A stretch of DNA of 64,000 nt. Origin: Streptococcus cuniculi (GTDB taxonomy: Bacteria; Bacillota; Bacilli; Lactobacillales; Streptococcaceae). The stretch spans positions 1 to 64,000 of the forward strand of contig NZ_MSJM01000002.1 of assembly GCF_001921845.1 (NCBI RefSeq), in the 5' to 3' direction. Numbering within the stretch: the first letter of the stretch is position 1; every line of letters begins with the position of its first letter. The position numbers and the translations under genes were made by a program. This document shows positions 1-11,086 of this stretch, one piece after another. The notes under the pieces were generated by a model. That model was not told the DNA's origin. It saw only the letters and a list, made by a program, of their open reading frames with translations, and searched no databases.

Positions 1-78
1 GTTCCATAAGCTACTTTCTAATGTGAGTTTGGTCGCTTTTCATTATAAGTCTTATGGGACTTTTTTGATACTCAAAAA

Positions 79-127
79 GCCCTATAATCTCCAGGGTGGG
101 TTTACCCACTACAGAAATTATAGAGCC
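79..127. other. Imperfect palindrome, possible IS end or terminator relic
   Basis: Outer arms gccctataat and attatagagcc enclose inner arms gggtgggt and acccac, giving a long interrupted hairpin. I see no open frame of note in bases 1-309. The sequence resembles the ends of streptococcal ISL3-type elements as I remember them, but no transposase is present, so this is only a guess. It could also be a terminator for a gene left of the window. Confidence 0.35.
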
Positions 128-309
128 GAAAATAGAGTATACTAGAGATGATAGAGGGAATAAATGACTAATATCATCCAAAATTCCAAGAAATTGAGCA
201 GATGAGCTATTGGGATGATAATGGAGTAAAAGTGCTGATATAGAATATCAACTTGATCAATCGATGTCTATTTTATAGCATAAAAACAAGTATTGTAGTA
301 TGAATAAAG

Positions 310-1161
310 TTAGCGGTCTTCTTCCAATTTGCTAGCTAAATTAACTTTCTTTACATAATTTGAGAAAAAATCCTTCTTAAAATAAGTTGCGTAAATTGTG
401 TTGAGGATAAACGATATTGATTTTTCTGTTGAAAAATTTCCGATTTTCTTAAGTTTATCTTCTCTAGTGCATAGTATGAAACTGATATCCGCATATTTTT
501 GTAACAATTCTCCATTCTCACTAGTCAAGGCAATAATTTTGACTTTATTATTTTTTAGAACAGGAAGGTAACGGAGACTTTCAATACTTAGTGAGTTTCC
601 TGAATAAGAAATGATGATAGCAACATCGTCCTCTTGAAGCGAAGAGCTTGTCAATCCGAATTCTCCTGAGTGACTGACCTCGATTACTTTTCCAATTGTT
701 AGCATTTTTCGCTTAAACAGGTAAGCTAGATATTCATTGGGACTTAGGCCAAAGAGAACGACTCTCTTGGCCTTTTTTATGAGTTCAGTAGCGCTATTAA
801 GATGATTAGCATCCATTTTATCAGCCGTATCTTGTATACTTTCTTTTTCAATAGTGGCGATTTTTTGAATGATGGTATCAATATCATCATCTTGATTAAA
901 GGGAAGATTGTGGTCAATATCAGAATAGTGAGTATCTGAGTAATAACGTTCAGATAATAAGGCAGGAAGAAAATCAGTCCATCCTTTATAGCCAAGTGAC
1001 TGGGCAAATCTAACGACGCTGGCCTTAGAGGTGAAACTAGCATTGGCGATGTCGTCTAGAGATAATTGTTCTATCTGATGAAGATTGCTCAATATACAGT
1101 TGGCAATAGCAGATTTTGAAGATTGTCTTGATTGAGCTAGCAGTTTTAAATCCTTTAACAT
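310..1161 (-). CDS. RpiR/MurR-family transcriptional regulator
   Basis: A 283-residue RpiR-type regulator. An N-terminal helix-turn-helix domain (about residues 1-75, with the family pattern SKASVVRFAQSLGYKGW) is followed by a SIS sugar-phosphate-binding domain (about 105-240, with IIISYSGNSLS). Members of this family sense phosphosugars and switch nearby sugar operons. It is divergent from the beta-glucoside PTS operon starting at 1309, which is its probable target. The intergenic region carries a box (1215-1229) that is also found beside the second RpiR gene of the window. The length is normal and the frame intact. The effector, probably a phosphorylated beta-glucoside, is inferred. Confidence 0.88.
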   Translation of the reverse strand: MLKDLKLLAQSRQSSKSAIANCILSNLHQIEQLSLDDIANASFTSKASVVRFAQSLGYKGWTDFLPALLSERYYSDTHYSDIDHNLPFNQDDDIDTIIQKIATIEKESIQDTADKMDANHLNSATELIKKAKRVVLFGLSPNEYLAYLFKRKMLTIGKVIEVSHSGEFGLTSSSLQEDDVAIIISYSGNSLSIESLRYLPVLKNNKVKIIALTSENGELLQKYADISFILCTREDKLKKIGNFSTEKSISFILNTIYATYFKKDFFSNYVKKVNLASKLEEDR

Positions 1162-1211
1162 TTCATCTCCTTATTTCACTCTATTTCATAATTTCTAAGA
1201 ATGATGACTAT

Positions 1212-1243
1212 TTTTGAAATCGTATTCCAAGTTTATCAAAATG
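1212..1243. promoter_or_regulatory. Candidate RpiR operator upstream of the beta-glucoside PTS operon
   Basis: It contains the near-palindrome tgaaat-cgt-attcca (1215-1229) followed by aagtttatcaaaatg. The core ttccaagtt-at-aaa recurs at 8845-8876 upstream of the other RpiR gene. Both copies sit between divergent genes, as expected of an operator. This rests on sequence comparison only. Confidence 0.45.
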
Positions 1244-1308
1244 GATAGTAATTGTCCAATTGAAGCGCTATACTTAATTCAAAAAGTAAAAGAACAAGGG
1301 AGTCAGCT

Positions 1309-3162
1309 ATGTCAAAAAAATACCAAGATTTGGCTAAAAATATTGTAGACTTGTTAGGTGGTAAAGAGAATGTCGTAGATGTTTATCACTGTCAAACTCG
1401 TTTACGGTTTAAGCTAGAAGATTCTTCTAAGGTACAGAAAGTCGAACTAGAAAATCTTGACGGTGTGAGTATGTATATCGTAAATGCAGGTGTTCACCAA
1501 GTAGTGATTGGTACACATGTTAAGGATGTTTACGAAGAAATTTCACCACTTATTCAAGCGAAGACTGAAATGGGAGCATCAGAAGAAAACACGCCCATTA
1601 TTCAACGGATTATTGATTTCATTGCCGGTGCTTTTCAGCCAGTTATCCCAGCCTTATCTGGTGCAGGTATGGTTAAGGCAGTTCTAGCGCTTTTGATGGT
1701 CTTTAAGATCATCGAAAACACTTCGCAGACCTATGTTATGTTGAACACTTTTGCGGATGGAGTATTCTATTTTCTACCGCTCATTCTCGCATTTACAACT
1801 GCACAGAAATTAAAAGCGAATCCGATTCTAGCTACAGGTGTTGTTGCTATGATGCTACATCCAAATTGGATAAATTTTGTTGCAACAGGTGAACCCGTTC
1901 GATTTTTTGGAATTGTACCATTTACACTAGCGACTTATACTTCATCGGTCATTCCGGCCATTATTGTTGTGTTTGTTCAATCGTATATTGAAAAATTCTT
2001 TAATCGAATGATTCCAAAGTCAGTTGAACTAGTCTTTGTTCCAATGCTAACTTTCTTAGTTATGGGAACACTAGCGTTTTCAGTTTTAGGACCAATTGGT
2101 GCTCTGCTTGGCCAGGGATTAGCGGTTGTGTTTACGTATTTGGCAGAAAATATCAGTTGGTTACCTGCTGTTCTAATCGGTAGCTTACTTCCTGTCATGG
2201 TGATGTTTGGTATCCATAATGGGATTGCGCCGCTTGGTGTCATGCAGATGGCACAATTGGGGTATGATAGTATTTTTGGACCTGGTGCACTTTGTTCTAA
2301 TATGGCTCAAGCAACAGCCTCTGCAGTTGTTGCTTATAGAACAAAAGATAAAAAGATGAAACAGCTTGCGACATCAGGTGCTATCACTGGTTATATGGGA
2401 ATTACTGAACCTATTTTGTATGGTGTAAGCCTTCCGAAAAAATATCCACTCTATGCTTCTATGATTGGTGGTGGGTTAGGCGGTCTCTATGCAGGAATTA
2501 TGGGTGTTCATCGCTTTGCAACAGGTTCATCAGGACTACCAGCAGTGCTCCTTTATATTGGTGATGATACGATGGAATTTTTCATCAATATCATCATTGC
2601 CATGATGATTACTGTTATATCTACTGCTATCATAACGTATTTCTTATCATTCCGTTTTGAAAAAGACGATGTTGTTAGTGAAGTTCCAGAAAAAGCAATT
2701 ACTGTAAAAGATGAGATTGTATTGAATCCAATTGAAGGTACCGTTATTCCTCTTACTAATGTAGATGATGCTGTTTTTGCTTCTGAGGCTTTGGGGAAAG
2801 GATTCGCAGTAGAACCGATTGGTGAATTGGTAACAGCCCCATTTAGTGGTAAGGTTGTGACAGTATTTCCAACGAAGCATGCAATCGGACTTGTATCTGA
2901 TAGTGGTGTAGAATTACTTATTCATATCGGATTGAATACTGTTGAATTAAATGGTAGATTCTTTGAGACCTATGTTTCAGAGGGAGATTGCATTGTTTCA
3001 GGACAAAAATTGGTTAGCTTTGAACTTGATAAAATGAAAGAAGCAGGATTTGGAACACAAATTCCGATTGTGGTGACCAATACAAATCATTATTCAGAAA
3101 TTGAATTGCTAAAAGAAGGAGATACTCCAAATGGAGAACCAGCTTTGAGTGTACACATCTAA
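1309..3162 (+). CDS. Beta-glucoside-type PTS transporter, EIIBCA fusion
   Basis: A 617-residue one-chain PTS permease that imports and phosphorylates a beta-glucoside. Domains run IIB (about 1-90, phospho-cysteine C28 in VYHCQTRLRF), IIC (about 105-445, many membrane helices, with the GITEPILYGV motif) and IIA (about 470-617, phospho-histidine near residue 539 in LLIHIGL). This is the usual length and order of BglP/BglF relatives. It opens an operon with a GH1 phospho-glucosidase 76 bp downstream, so the substrate is very probably an aryl- or alkyl-beta-glucoside. RpiR control is inferred from the divergent gene at 310-1161. Confidence 0.93.
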   Translation: MSKKYQDLAKNIVDLLGGKENVVDVYHCQTRLRFKLEDSSKVQKVELENLDGVSMYIVNAGVHQVVIGTHVKDVYEEISPLIQAKTEMGASEENTPIIQRIIDFIAGAFQPVIPALSGAGMVKAVLALLMVFKIIENTSQTYVMLNTFADGVFYFLPLILAFTTAQKLKANPILATGVVAMMLHPNWINFVATGEPVRFFGIVPFTLATYTSSVIPAIIVVFVQSYIEKFFNRMIPKSVELVFVPMLTFLVMGTLAFSVLGPIGALLGQGLAVVFTYLAENISWLPAVLIGSLLPVMVMFGIHNGIAPLGVMQMAQLGYDSIFGPGALCSNMAQATASAVVAYRTKDKKMKQLATSGAITGYMGITEPILYGVSLPKKYPLYASMIGGGLGGLYAGIMGVHRFATGSSGLPAVLLYIGDDTMEFFINIIIAMMITVISTAIITYFLSFRFEKDDVVSEVPEKAITVKDEIVLNPIEGTVIPLTNVDDAVFASEALGKGFAVEPIGELVTAPFSGKVVTVFPTKHAIGLVSDSGVELLIHIGLNTVELNGRFFETYVSEGDCIVSGQKLVSFELDKMKEAGFGTQIPIVVTNTNHYSEIELLKEGDTPNGEPALSVHI

Positions 3163-3223
3163 AAAATGAAGCGATAAAATCTTCTCTATCGTAACTGTTA
3201 GAGGAATTCTAATGAGTATCTAG

Positions 3224-4666
<1,443 letters not shown>

Positions 4667-4683
4667 AGATAGGAGGGGAAAAT

Positions 4684-5886
4684 ATGCCTAACTGCCATAA
4701 ATCATGGAAAGTATTAGCTGTTTTATGTGGCCTTGCTGCAGCAGCTATTGGGATTTCAATCAATACCTCAGGAGTTTTTTACTCAATTGTTTCAGAAGAT
4801 TTGGGTATTTTACGAGGAGCATTCTCGTTTCATATGACGATATTTTCCTTGGTAACCGCGGTCAGCGCGCTATTTGTTCCGATGTTGATCAATACATTTC
4901 CGTTTAAACGATTTTTATCAATTGCAGTTTTAATAGCTGTTCTAGGAACTGGACTAATGGCAGTCTCTCATCAGCTTTGGCAGTTTTATTTCTTGGGTGC
5001 CCTTCGGGGATTTTCAACGGGGATGTTTTCTATTCTTACGATAACACTCATTATCAATCATTGGTTTATAGAAAAGAATGGCTTAGCAACCAGTGTTGCT
5101 TTAGGATTTTCTGGAATTATGGGTGCAGTTTTTTCGCCTGTTTTTTCCCAGTTGATTGTTCACATTGGTTGGAGGGGAGCCTATGTGGCAGAAGCAGCAC
5201 TCATTCTTCTACTTTGTTTGCCTGCCATACTCTATTCTTTTACAATCAGACCTCAAGATGAGGGGCTTAAAGCTTATGGCGGTATACAGAAATCTGAAGA
5301 GGAAACTGTTCGAGAAACGAGCAGAGCTATAGGTATTCATTTATGTGGGGTATTGCTATTTGCCATTATGATAGGGTTTGTTTCTAGTATGACTCAGCAC
5401 CTACCTGGCTACGCTGAAAGCATTGGTTTGTCAGTGACTTTAGGAGCTGGCCTTCTTTCGATGGGAATGTTAGGGAACATTATCTCAAAGTTAATCATCG
5501 GAGCACTCAGTGATTTTCTTGGTCCGTTGAAAGCTACTCTTATTTTGCTTGTCATTACCCTGATAGGAACTATATTGTTAATTCAAGGGTACTCATCTTT
5601 CTTATTACTGGTTGCGGCTTTCTTTTTCGGTTCATGTTATGGGCTGGGTAGCGTTTCTATTGCTCTTGTAACACGCGAAATTTTTGGAGACAAGAACTAT
5701 GTTAAAATATTTCCAATTATTTCATTTGCAGGAAATGTAGGTGCAGCTCTCGCTTTTTCAGCCATTGGTTATATTTATGATTTCACGTCCAGCTATCTTT
5801 CTGCCCTTTTCTTGCTACTTATTTTACTGATAGCAAGTACGTTCAGCTTAGTTATTGCTTTTTACGTTTCGAAAAAATACAAATAA
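4684..5886 (+). CDS. Major facilitator superfamily transporter, monocarboxylate/OxlT-like
   Basis: A 400-residue protein with about 12 predicted membrane helices. A central cytoplasmic loop holds IRPQDEGLKAYGG, the RP-x-D-x-G pattern of the MCT/OxlT-like MFS branch. It starts 17 bp after the GH1 gene and is 11 bp from the next gene, so it belongs to the same operon. Because the PTS already imports the glucoside, this transporter may move the released aglycone or a derivative. That role is inference and the direction of transport cannot be read from sequence. Confidence 0.85.
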   Translation: MPNCHKSWKVLAVLCGLAAAAIGISINTSGVFYSIVSEDLGILRGAFSFHMTIFSLVTAVSALFVPMLINTFPFKRFLSIAVLIAVLGTGLMAVSHQLWQFYFLGALRGFSTGMFSILTITLIINHWFIEKNGLATSVALGFSGIMGAVFSPVFSQLIVHIGWRGAYVAEAALILLLCLPAILYSFTIRPQDEGLKAYGGIQKSEEETVRETSRAIGIHLCGVLLFAIMIGFVSSMTQHLPGYAESIGLSVTLGAGLLSMGMLGNIISKLIIGALSDFLGPLKATLILLVITLIGTILLIQGYSSFLLLVAAFFFGSCYGLGSVSIALVTREIFGDKNYVKIFPIISFAGNVGAALAFSAIGYIYDFTSSYLSALFLLLILLIASTFSLVIAFYVSKKYK

Positions 5887-5897
5887 AGGAGCATTCT

Positions 5898-6716
5898 ATG
5901 AAAATTTCATTTAGTAAAAATGGCCAAGCGATGCCATTTACGACAGAAGCCATTGATCAAACGGCTTTTGAACAACTCAATCACACGGAAATTCGTTGGT
6001 TGGGAAATGCCAGCATTCTCATTAACAGTCGAGGACGAGTCATTTTAATCGATCCTCTTCTAGATGGATTTGATATGCCTCTTTTGATTGATATGCCTAT
6101 CAATAGCAAGGATATTCCTAGAGCTGATGCCTTGCTGATTAGTCATATTGATGGGGATCACTTGAATTTTGAAACATTGGAAAATATCAAGCATGTGACA
6201 AAGGCTTATTACGCACCGCCTTATGTTTCAGATGTTATGACGGAAAAAGGATACCCGACACAGACTTGTTTGCTGAATGAGCCCTTCTCCATTGAGGATA
6301 TCAAGGTTACTCCGACCCCAACCAAGCATAACTGGCAGAGTGAGTTGGAGAAATACAATTACCGCGAATGGAAAGAAGAGGAATATGTTGGTTACTGGAT
6401 GGAAACACCAGATGGAACCATTTGGCTACCAAGTGATTCTCGACTGCTTTCAGAGCATTTAACGATGCCTGAGCCAGATGTGATTTTGTTTGATTTTAGT
6501 GATAATGACTGGCATATTACCTATGATGGTGCGGTTAAATTGGCCAATACTTATCCAAATTCAGAGCTTATTTGCATTCATTGGGGAAGTGTTGATGCAG
6601 CGGATTGGACACCGTTTAATGGCAATCCAGAAAGATTGTTAAAAGACGTGGTCAATCCAGAAAGAGTTCATGCCCTAAATGTTGGTCAAGCATTTGTCTT
6701 AAAAGAAGAAGCATAA
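5898..6716 (+). CDS. UlaG-like metallo-beta-lactamase-fold hydrolase
   Basis: A 272-residue MBL-fold hydrolase. The metal site is visible as ISHIDGDHLNFE (HxxxDH form, about residues 75-90), with a further histidine in PTKHNWQ and a late LICIHWGS. UlaG-like proteins cleave small cyclic or ester substrates in the cytoplasm. Operon position between an MFS transporter and a CMD/cupin protein suggests it acts on the aglycone or a lactone made from the glycoside, but the substrate is unknown. Confidence 0.8.
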   Translation: MKISFSKNGQAMPFTTEAIDQTAFEQLNHTEIRWLGNASILINSRGRVILIDPLLDGFDMPLLIDMPINSKDIPRADALLISHIDGDHLNFETLENIKHVTKAYYAPPYVSDVMTEKGYPTQTCLLNEPFSIEDIKVTPTPTKHNWQSELEKYNYREWKEEEYVGYWMETPDGTIWLPSDSRLLSEHLTMPEPDVILFDFSDNDWHITYDGAVKLANTYPNSELICIHWGSVDAADWTPFNGNPERLLKDVVNPERVHALNVGQAFVLKEEA

Positions 6717-6766
6717 AACAATCAGACAACTGACATCGACTATGTACGTTACAGGAGGATTTTATC

Positions 6767-7528
6767 ATGGCAGAAAAAATAGTACAAACAGCTGGAAGAG
6801 ATATGCTTGGGGACTTTGCTCCTCTGTTTGCCTATCTAAATGACGATATTTTATTTGGTAAAGTATGGAATGATGATGCACTTGACTTAAAAACTCGGTC
6901 TATGATTACAGTTGTATCCCTGATGGCTTCAGGGATTACAGATACTTCACTCCTTTACCATTTGGAAAATATGAAGAAACAAGGCGTTTCAAGAGAAGAA
7001 GCTGCGGCTATCATTACTCACGTGGCCATGTATGTGGGTTGGCCAAAAGCATGGGCTGTTTTTCGCTTAGCAAAAGAGATTTGGCAGGAAAACGACTCGA
7101 AAAATACAGCAAAAGATGCCTATGAAGCATCACTCTTTTTCCCAATTGGTCAGCCAAATGATGCTTATGCCCAGTATTTTAGCGGGCAGAGTTTTCTAGC
7201 GCCCCTTTCACAGCATCAAGTTGCTATCTATAACGTTACATTTGAGCCATCTTGTCGAAACAACTGGCATATCCACCATGCCTCAACAGGCGGAGGACAA
7301 ATCTTGGTGTGTGTAGGTGGAAAAGGCTGCTATCAAGAGTGGGGAAAAGAACCAGTAGAAATGATGCCAGGTACAGTCATCAATATTCCTGCAAATGTCA
7401 AACATTGGCATGGTGCTGCTCCAGATTCGTGGTTTTCTCATCTAGCAATGGAAGTAGCAGGAGAAAACACGAGCACTGAGTGGTTAGAACCTGTGAGGGA
7501 TGTTGACTATTTAGAGGCCATTAAATAA
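6767..7528 (+). CDS. Carboxymuconolactone decarboxylase / cupin two-domain protein
   Basis: A 253-residue protein. The N-terminal half (about 1-110) resembles the carboxymuconolactone decarboxylase/AhpD family (KTRSMITVVSLMASG), but no CxxC peroxidase motif is visible. The C-terminal half (about 125-240) is a cupin with metal-ligand histidines in NNWHIHHASTGGGQ and NVKHWHGAAP. Such fusions occur in many bacteria without a settled function. It is the last intact gene of the operon, suggesting breakdown or detoxification of the (possibly aromatic) aglycone, which is inference. Confidence 0.82.
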   Translation: MAEKIVQTAGRDMLGDFAPLFAYLNDDILFGKVWNDDALDLKTRSMITVVSLMASGITDTSLLYHLENMKKQGVSREEAAAIITHVAMYVGWPKAWAVFRLAKEIWQENDSKNTAKDAYEASLFFPIGQPNDAYAQYFSGQSFLAPLSQHQVAIYNVTFEPSCRNNWHIHHASTGGGQILVCVGGKGCYQEWGKEPVEMMPGTVINIPANVKHWHGAAPDSWFSHLAMEVAGENTSTEWLEPVRDVDYLEAIK

Positions 7529-7551
7529 TACAGAATTTTGCCTATTTTGGC

Positions 7552-7582
7552 TTGACTTAGAGTGTACTCTAAAATCTAGAAT
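7552..7582 (+). promoter_or_regulatory. MerR-type promoter with palindrome in a 19-bp spacer
   Basis: The -35 is ttgact (7552-7557) and the -10 is tagaat (7577-7582), separated by 19 bp. A perfect palindrome ttagagt-gt-actctaa (7557-7572) fills the spacer. Overlong spacers with an operator inside are the hallmark of promoters activated by MerR-family regulators, which often drive aldo-keto reductase genes in streptococci. The gene it drives, starting at 7620, is dead. Confidence 0.6.
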
Positions 7583-7619
7583 AGAAGGATGTAAACTTAT
7601 AAACTAGTGGAGGTCGCTG

Positions 7620-7811
7620 ATGGAATACACAAAATTGGGAAATACAGGTCTTGAAGTGTCAAAATGATGTCTTGCTTGCATGAGTTTTGGCGATTCTAGC
7701 CTTGGCTTTCATTCTGGCTGGCTTCTTGATGAAGAAAAATCACATGCCATTATCAAAAAAGCGCTCGATTTGGGCATTAACTTCTTTGATGCCGCCAATG
7801 TATCGTTTTGA
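7620..7811 (+). pseudogene. Aldo-keto reductase remnant
   Basis: The frame opens with MEYTKLGNTGLEVSK, the standard aldo-keto reductase start, then meets an in-frame TGA at 7665-7667. It continues in the same frame through CLACMSFGDSS and KKALDLGINFFDAAN, the NADPH/active-site-strand pattern, before it stops near 7811. Only about 60 of roughly 320 residues remain. Bases 7812-7886 show nothing recognisable. This is a nonsense-plus-deletion relic downstream of a still good MerR-type promoter. Confidence 0.8.
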
Positions 7812-7886
7812 TTGTAGACCACTTCATTATTCTCAAAAGTAAAGCACCAGCCTATTTGGTGGTACATGATCATTCTATCGTTCTCT

Positions 7887-8774
7887 TTACTCGCTCCGTG
7901 TTTCTTCCATAATTTTTGAAGAGGCCTGACGATTGGCTTCAATATAAGAAGCGGCCTCGATTTTAAATGAAAGATTTTCGTCGTAATTGAGGGCAAAAAT
8001 GCCTGAGTAGAGCAGGTCTAGCAAATACAGAATCGACTCATCGGTCGTAAAGGTTGCGATTTTCGAGTAGAGCTTTTCTTTGGTCGAAATAAACAAGCGG
8101 CAATCAGTTAAGCGAGAAATCGAACTTTCTCCAATACTAGTAAGTAGGATGATGGGGATGTTGCGGCGATGTAAAATCGTTGCAATTCGGAGCAATGAGG
8201 TAGTCTCGCCCGAATAGGAAATCAGAAGAGCACAGGAGTTAGGAAAGGCTTGATAGGCATCGAAGTATTGTTCCCCAGCTAACGAATGGACACGGACATC
8301 TTTACGAATACGGCTCATTTTTTGTTGGAAGGTGAGCGGGAGCAGATTATTATTGCTCGTTGCAAAGACATGGATTGTTTGCGACTCAGCAAGAGTCCGA
8401 ATCGCTTTGTTTAGGGTTTTATAGGAAAGGAGTGATTGAGTATCGTCAATGGCTTCTTTTTTTAACGTTGCTAGCTGGTGACTAATTTCTTGGATATTAT
8501 CGCTCTTTTGAAATGGAATATTGGCATTGATTTGTGAAATTGTGCGATTGAGGTAGGTCAGTTCTTTTATGAAAGCTACTTTAAACTCTTGCCAGCCTGA
8601 AAATCCTAATTTTTGAGCGGTTCTGACAAGAGTAGATTTAGATGAGAATGTGGCGCTTGCAATCTCTGCTGTTGTTTGATGTTCAATGTTTAATTTCTTG
8701 TCTAAAATGTAGTCAATCACCGCTTGTTCACTGTTGGAAAATGTTTGGTATTCGATTTTTTCAATCAGTAGCAT
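7887..8774 (-). CDS. RpiR/MurR-family transcriptional regulator
   Basis: A 295-residue RpiR-type protein with a helix-turn-helix domain (about 1-77, SSKSTLVRTAQKLGFSGW) and a SIS domain (about 115-245, LLISYSGETTSLL). It is divergent from the 6-phospho-beta-glucosidase gene at 9020, and its intergenic region has a box related to the one beside the first RpiR gene. It probably controls the glucosidase gene, adding a second layer to the CelR control expected downstream. Its end abuts debris from the aldo-keto reductase region. Confidence 0.87.
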   Translation of the reverse strand: MLLIEKIEYQTFSNSEQAVIDYILDKKLNIEHQTTAEIASATFSSKSTLVRTAQKLGFSGWQEFKVAFIKELTYLNRTISQINANIPFQKSDNIQEISHQLATLKKEAIDDTQSLLSYKTLNKAIRTLAESQTIHVFATSNNNLLPLTFQQKMSRIRKDVRVHSLAGEQYFDAYQAFPNSCALLISYSGETTSLLRIATILHRRNIPIILLTSIGESSISRLTDCRLFISTKEKLYSKIATFTTDESILYLLDLLYSGIFALNYDENLSFKIEAASYIEANRQASSKIMEETRSE

Positions 8775-8844
8775 GAGTTTCCTTTCTTGAGTTGGTTTTA
8801 TCGTTTGAAACGATGTTCTTTATTTTTCGATGATTTTTTATGAA

Positions 8845-8876
8845 TTTTGAGAACACTGTTCCAAGTTGATGAAATG
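8845..8876. promoter_or_regulatory. Candidate RpiR operator upstream of celA
   Basis: A perfect palindrome gaaca-c-tgttc (8851-8861) runs into ccaagttgatgaaatg. The core ttccaagtt-at-aaa matches the box at 1212-1243. It lies in the divergent intergenic region between the RpiR gene and the glucosidase gene, about 170 bp from the latter's start. Confidence 0.45.
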
Positions 8877-9016
8877 TCATTTAAAACCATTATAACAAAT
8901 GGTAAGCTAAAATTGTCAATAAAAAGAAATAAGTATAGTGTTGAACGAACTTATAATGGATGTTTAGGAAGCACTCTAGTGCTTGACAGACAGCCAAGAT
9001 GAGATAGAAGGAGTAA

Positions 9017-10456
<1,440 letters not shown>

Positions 10457-10515
10457 GATAAAGAATAAGATTCAAAAATCTCTAGTGCAATTGTCATCGT
10501 TATGAGATAATAAAT

Positions 10516-10568
10516 GGGAGTAGGAGTTCAGAAGATTTCGTCAATCTTCTGGCTCTTACTCCCTTTTT
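10516..10568 (+). terminator. Rho-independent terminator after celA
   Basis: The stem pairs gggagtaggagttcagaagatt with the mirrored segment ending in cttactccc across a short tcg-centred loop, followed by TTTTT. It separates the glucosidase gene from the PTS operon. Confidence 0.85.
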
Positions 10569-10640
10569 AAATAGGAGCATGCAATTCATTTCCTAATCAA
10601 TACGGAAAAAATCTACATGTACAAACTTTTGTTCTTATCT

Positions 10641-10665
10641 TATAATCGGAATGTAAGCAGTTACA
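10641..10665 (+). promoter_or_regulatory. -10 element and CcpA-like cre site of the cel PTS operon
   Basis: tataat (10641-10646) is followed by tgtaa-gcag-ttaca (10652-10665), a perfect inverted repeat that fits the catabolite-responsive consensus WTGNAANCGNWNNCW at all fixed positions but one. A cre over the transcription start would repress by blocking polymerase. No clear -35 is visible, consistent with a promoter needing the activator CelR. Confidence 0.5.
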
Positions 10666-10694
10666 TTATCAAATTATAGAAGAGGAATCTTATT

Positions 10695-11012
10695 ATGACA
10701 AAAACAGCTTTAATTATTTGTGCAGGTGGAATGTCTTCATCTCTTATCGCGAAAAAAACCATGACTCTCTTACAGGAGCAGGGAGTGGATGTTTTTATGG
10801 ATGCGCGTGGTGTTCCAGAAGGAACACGAGAAATTCAAGCAGATAAGTTTGACCTGTATCTCGTTAGCCCACAAACAAAAATGAACTTCAACCAGTTGGC
10901 GGATGCAGCTGCGAAATTTAACAAACCAGTTGTTCAAATTCCACCACAAGCCTATATTCCAATCCCAATGGGAATTGAAAAAATGGCAGCCTTGGTCAAA
11001 GAACATATCTAA
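10695..11012 (+). CDS. celB: PTS lactose/cellobiose-family EIIB
   Basis: A 105-residue EIIB whose phospho-cysteine C9 lies in the loop ICAGGMSSS. It relays phosphate from EIIA to sugar carried by the EIIC at 13989. The length is standard. It is the first gene of the cel PTS operon, 38 bp downstream of a cre-like site and followed 74 bp later by the broken celR. Confidence 0.93.
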   Translation: MTKTALIICAGGMSSSLIAKKTMTLLQEQGVDVFMDARGVPEGTREIQADKFDLYLVSPQTKMNFNQLADAAAKFNKPVVQIPPQAYIPIPMGIEKMAALVKEHI

Positions 11013-11086
11013 TATAGAAAGAAAATAATCCATTTTTGTAGTCCTTTGAAACAGTACCAAGGATTCAGATTAGACGGGAGGCGCCA

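Noticed and set aside
1258..1274. Possible cre site near tgaagcgctatac before the PTS gene
   Set aside because: It is one base too short between TG and CG to fit the consensus and has no inverted symmetry.
8913..8939. Promoter ttgtca - tatagt before celA
   Set aside because: The spacer is only 15 bp, so it is not a convincing sigma-A promoter.
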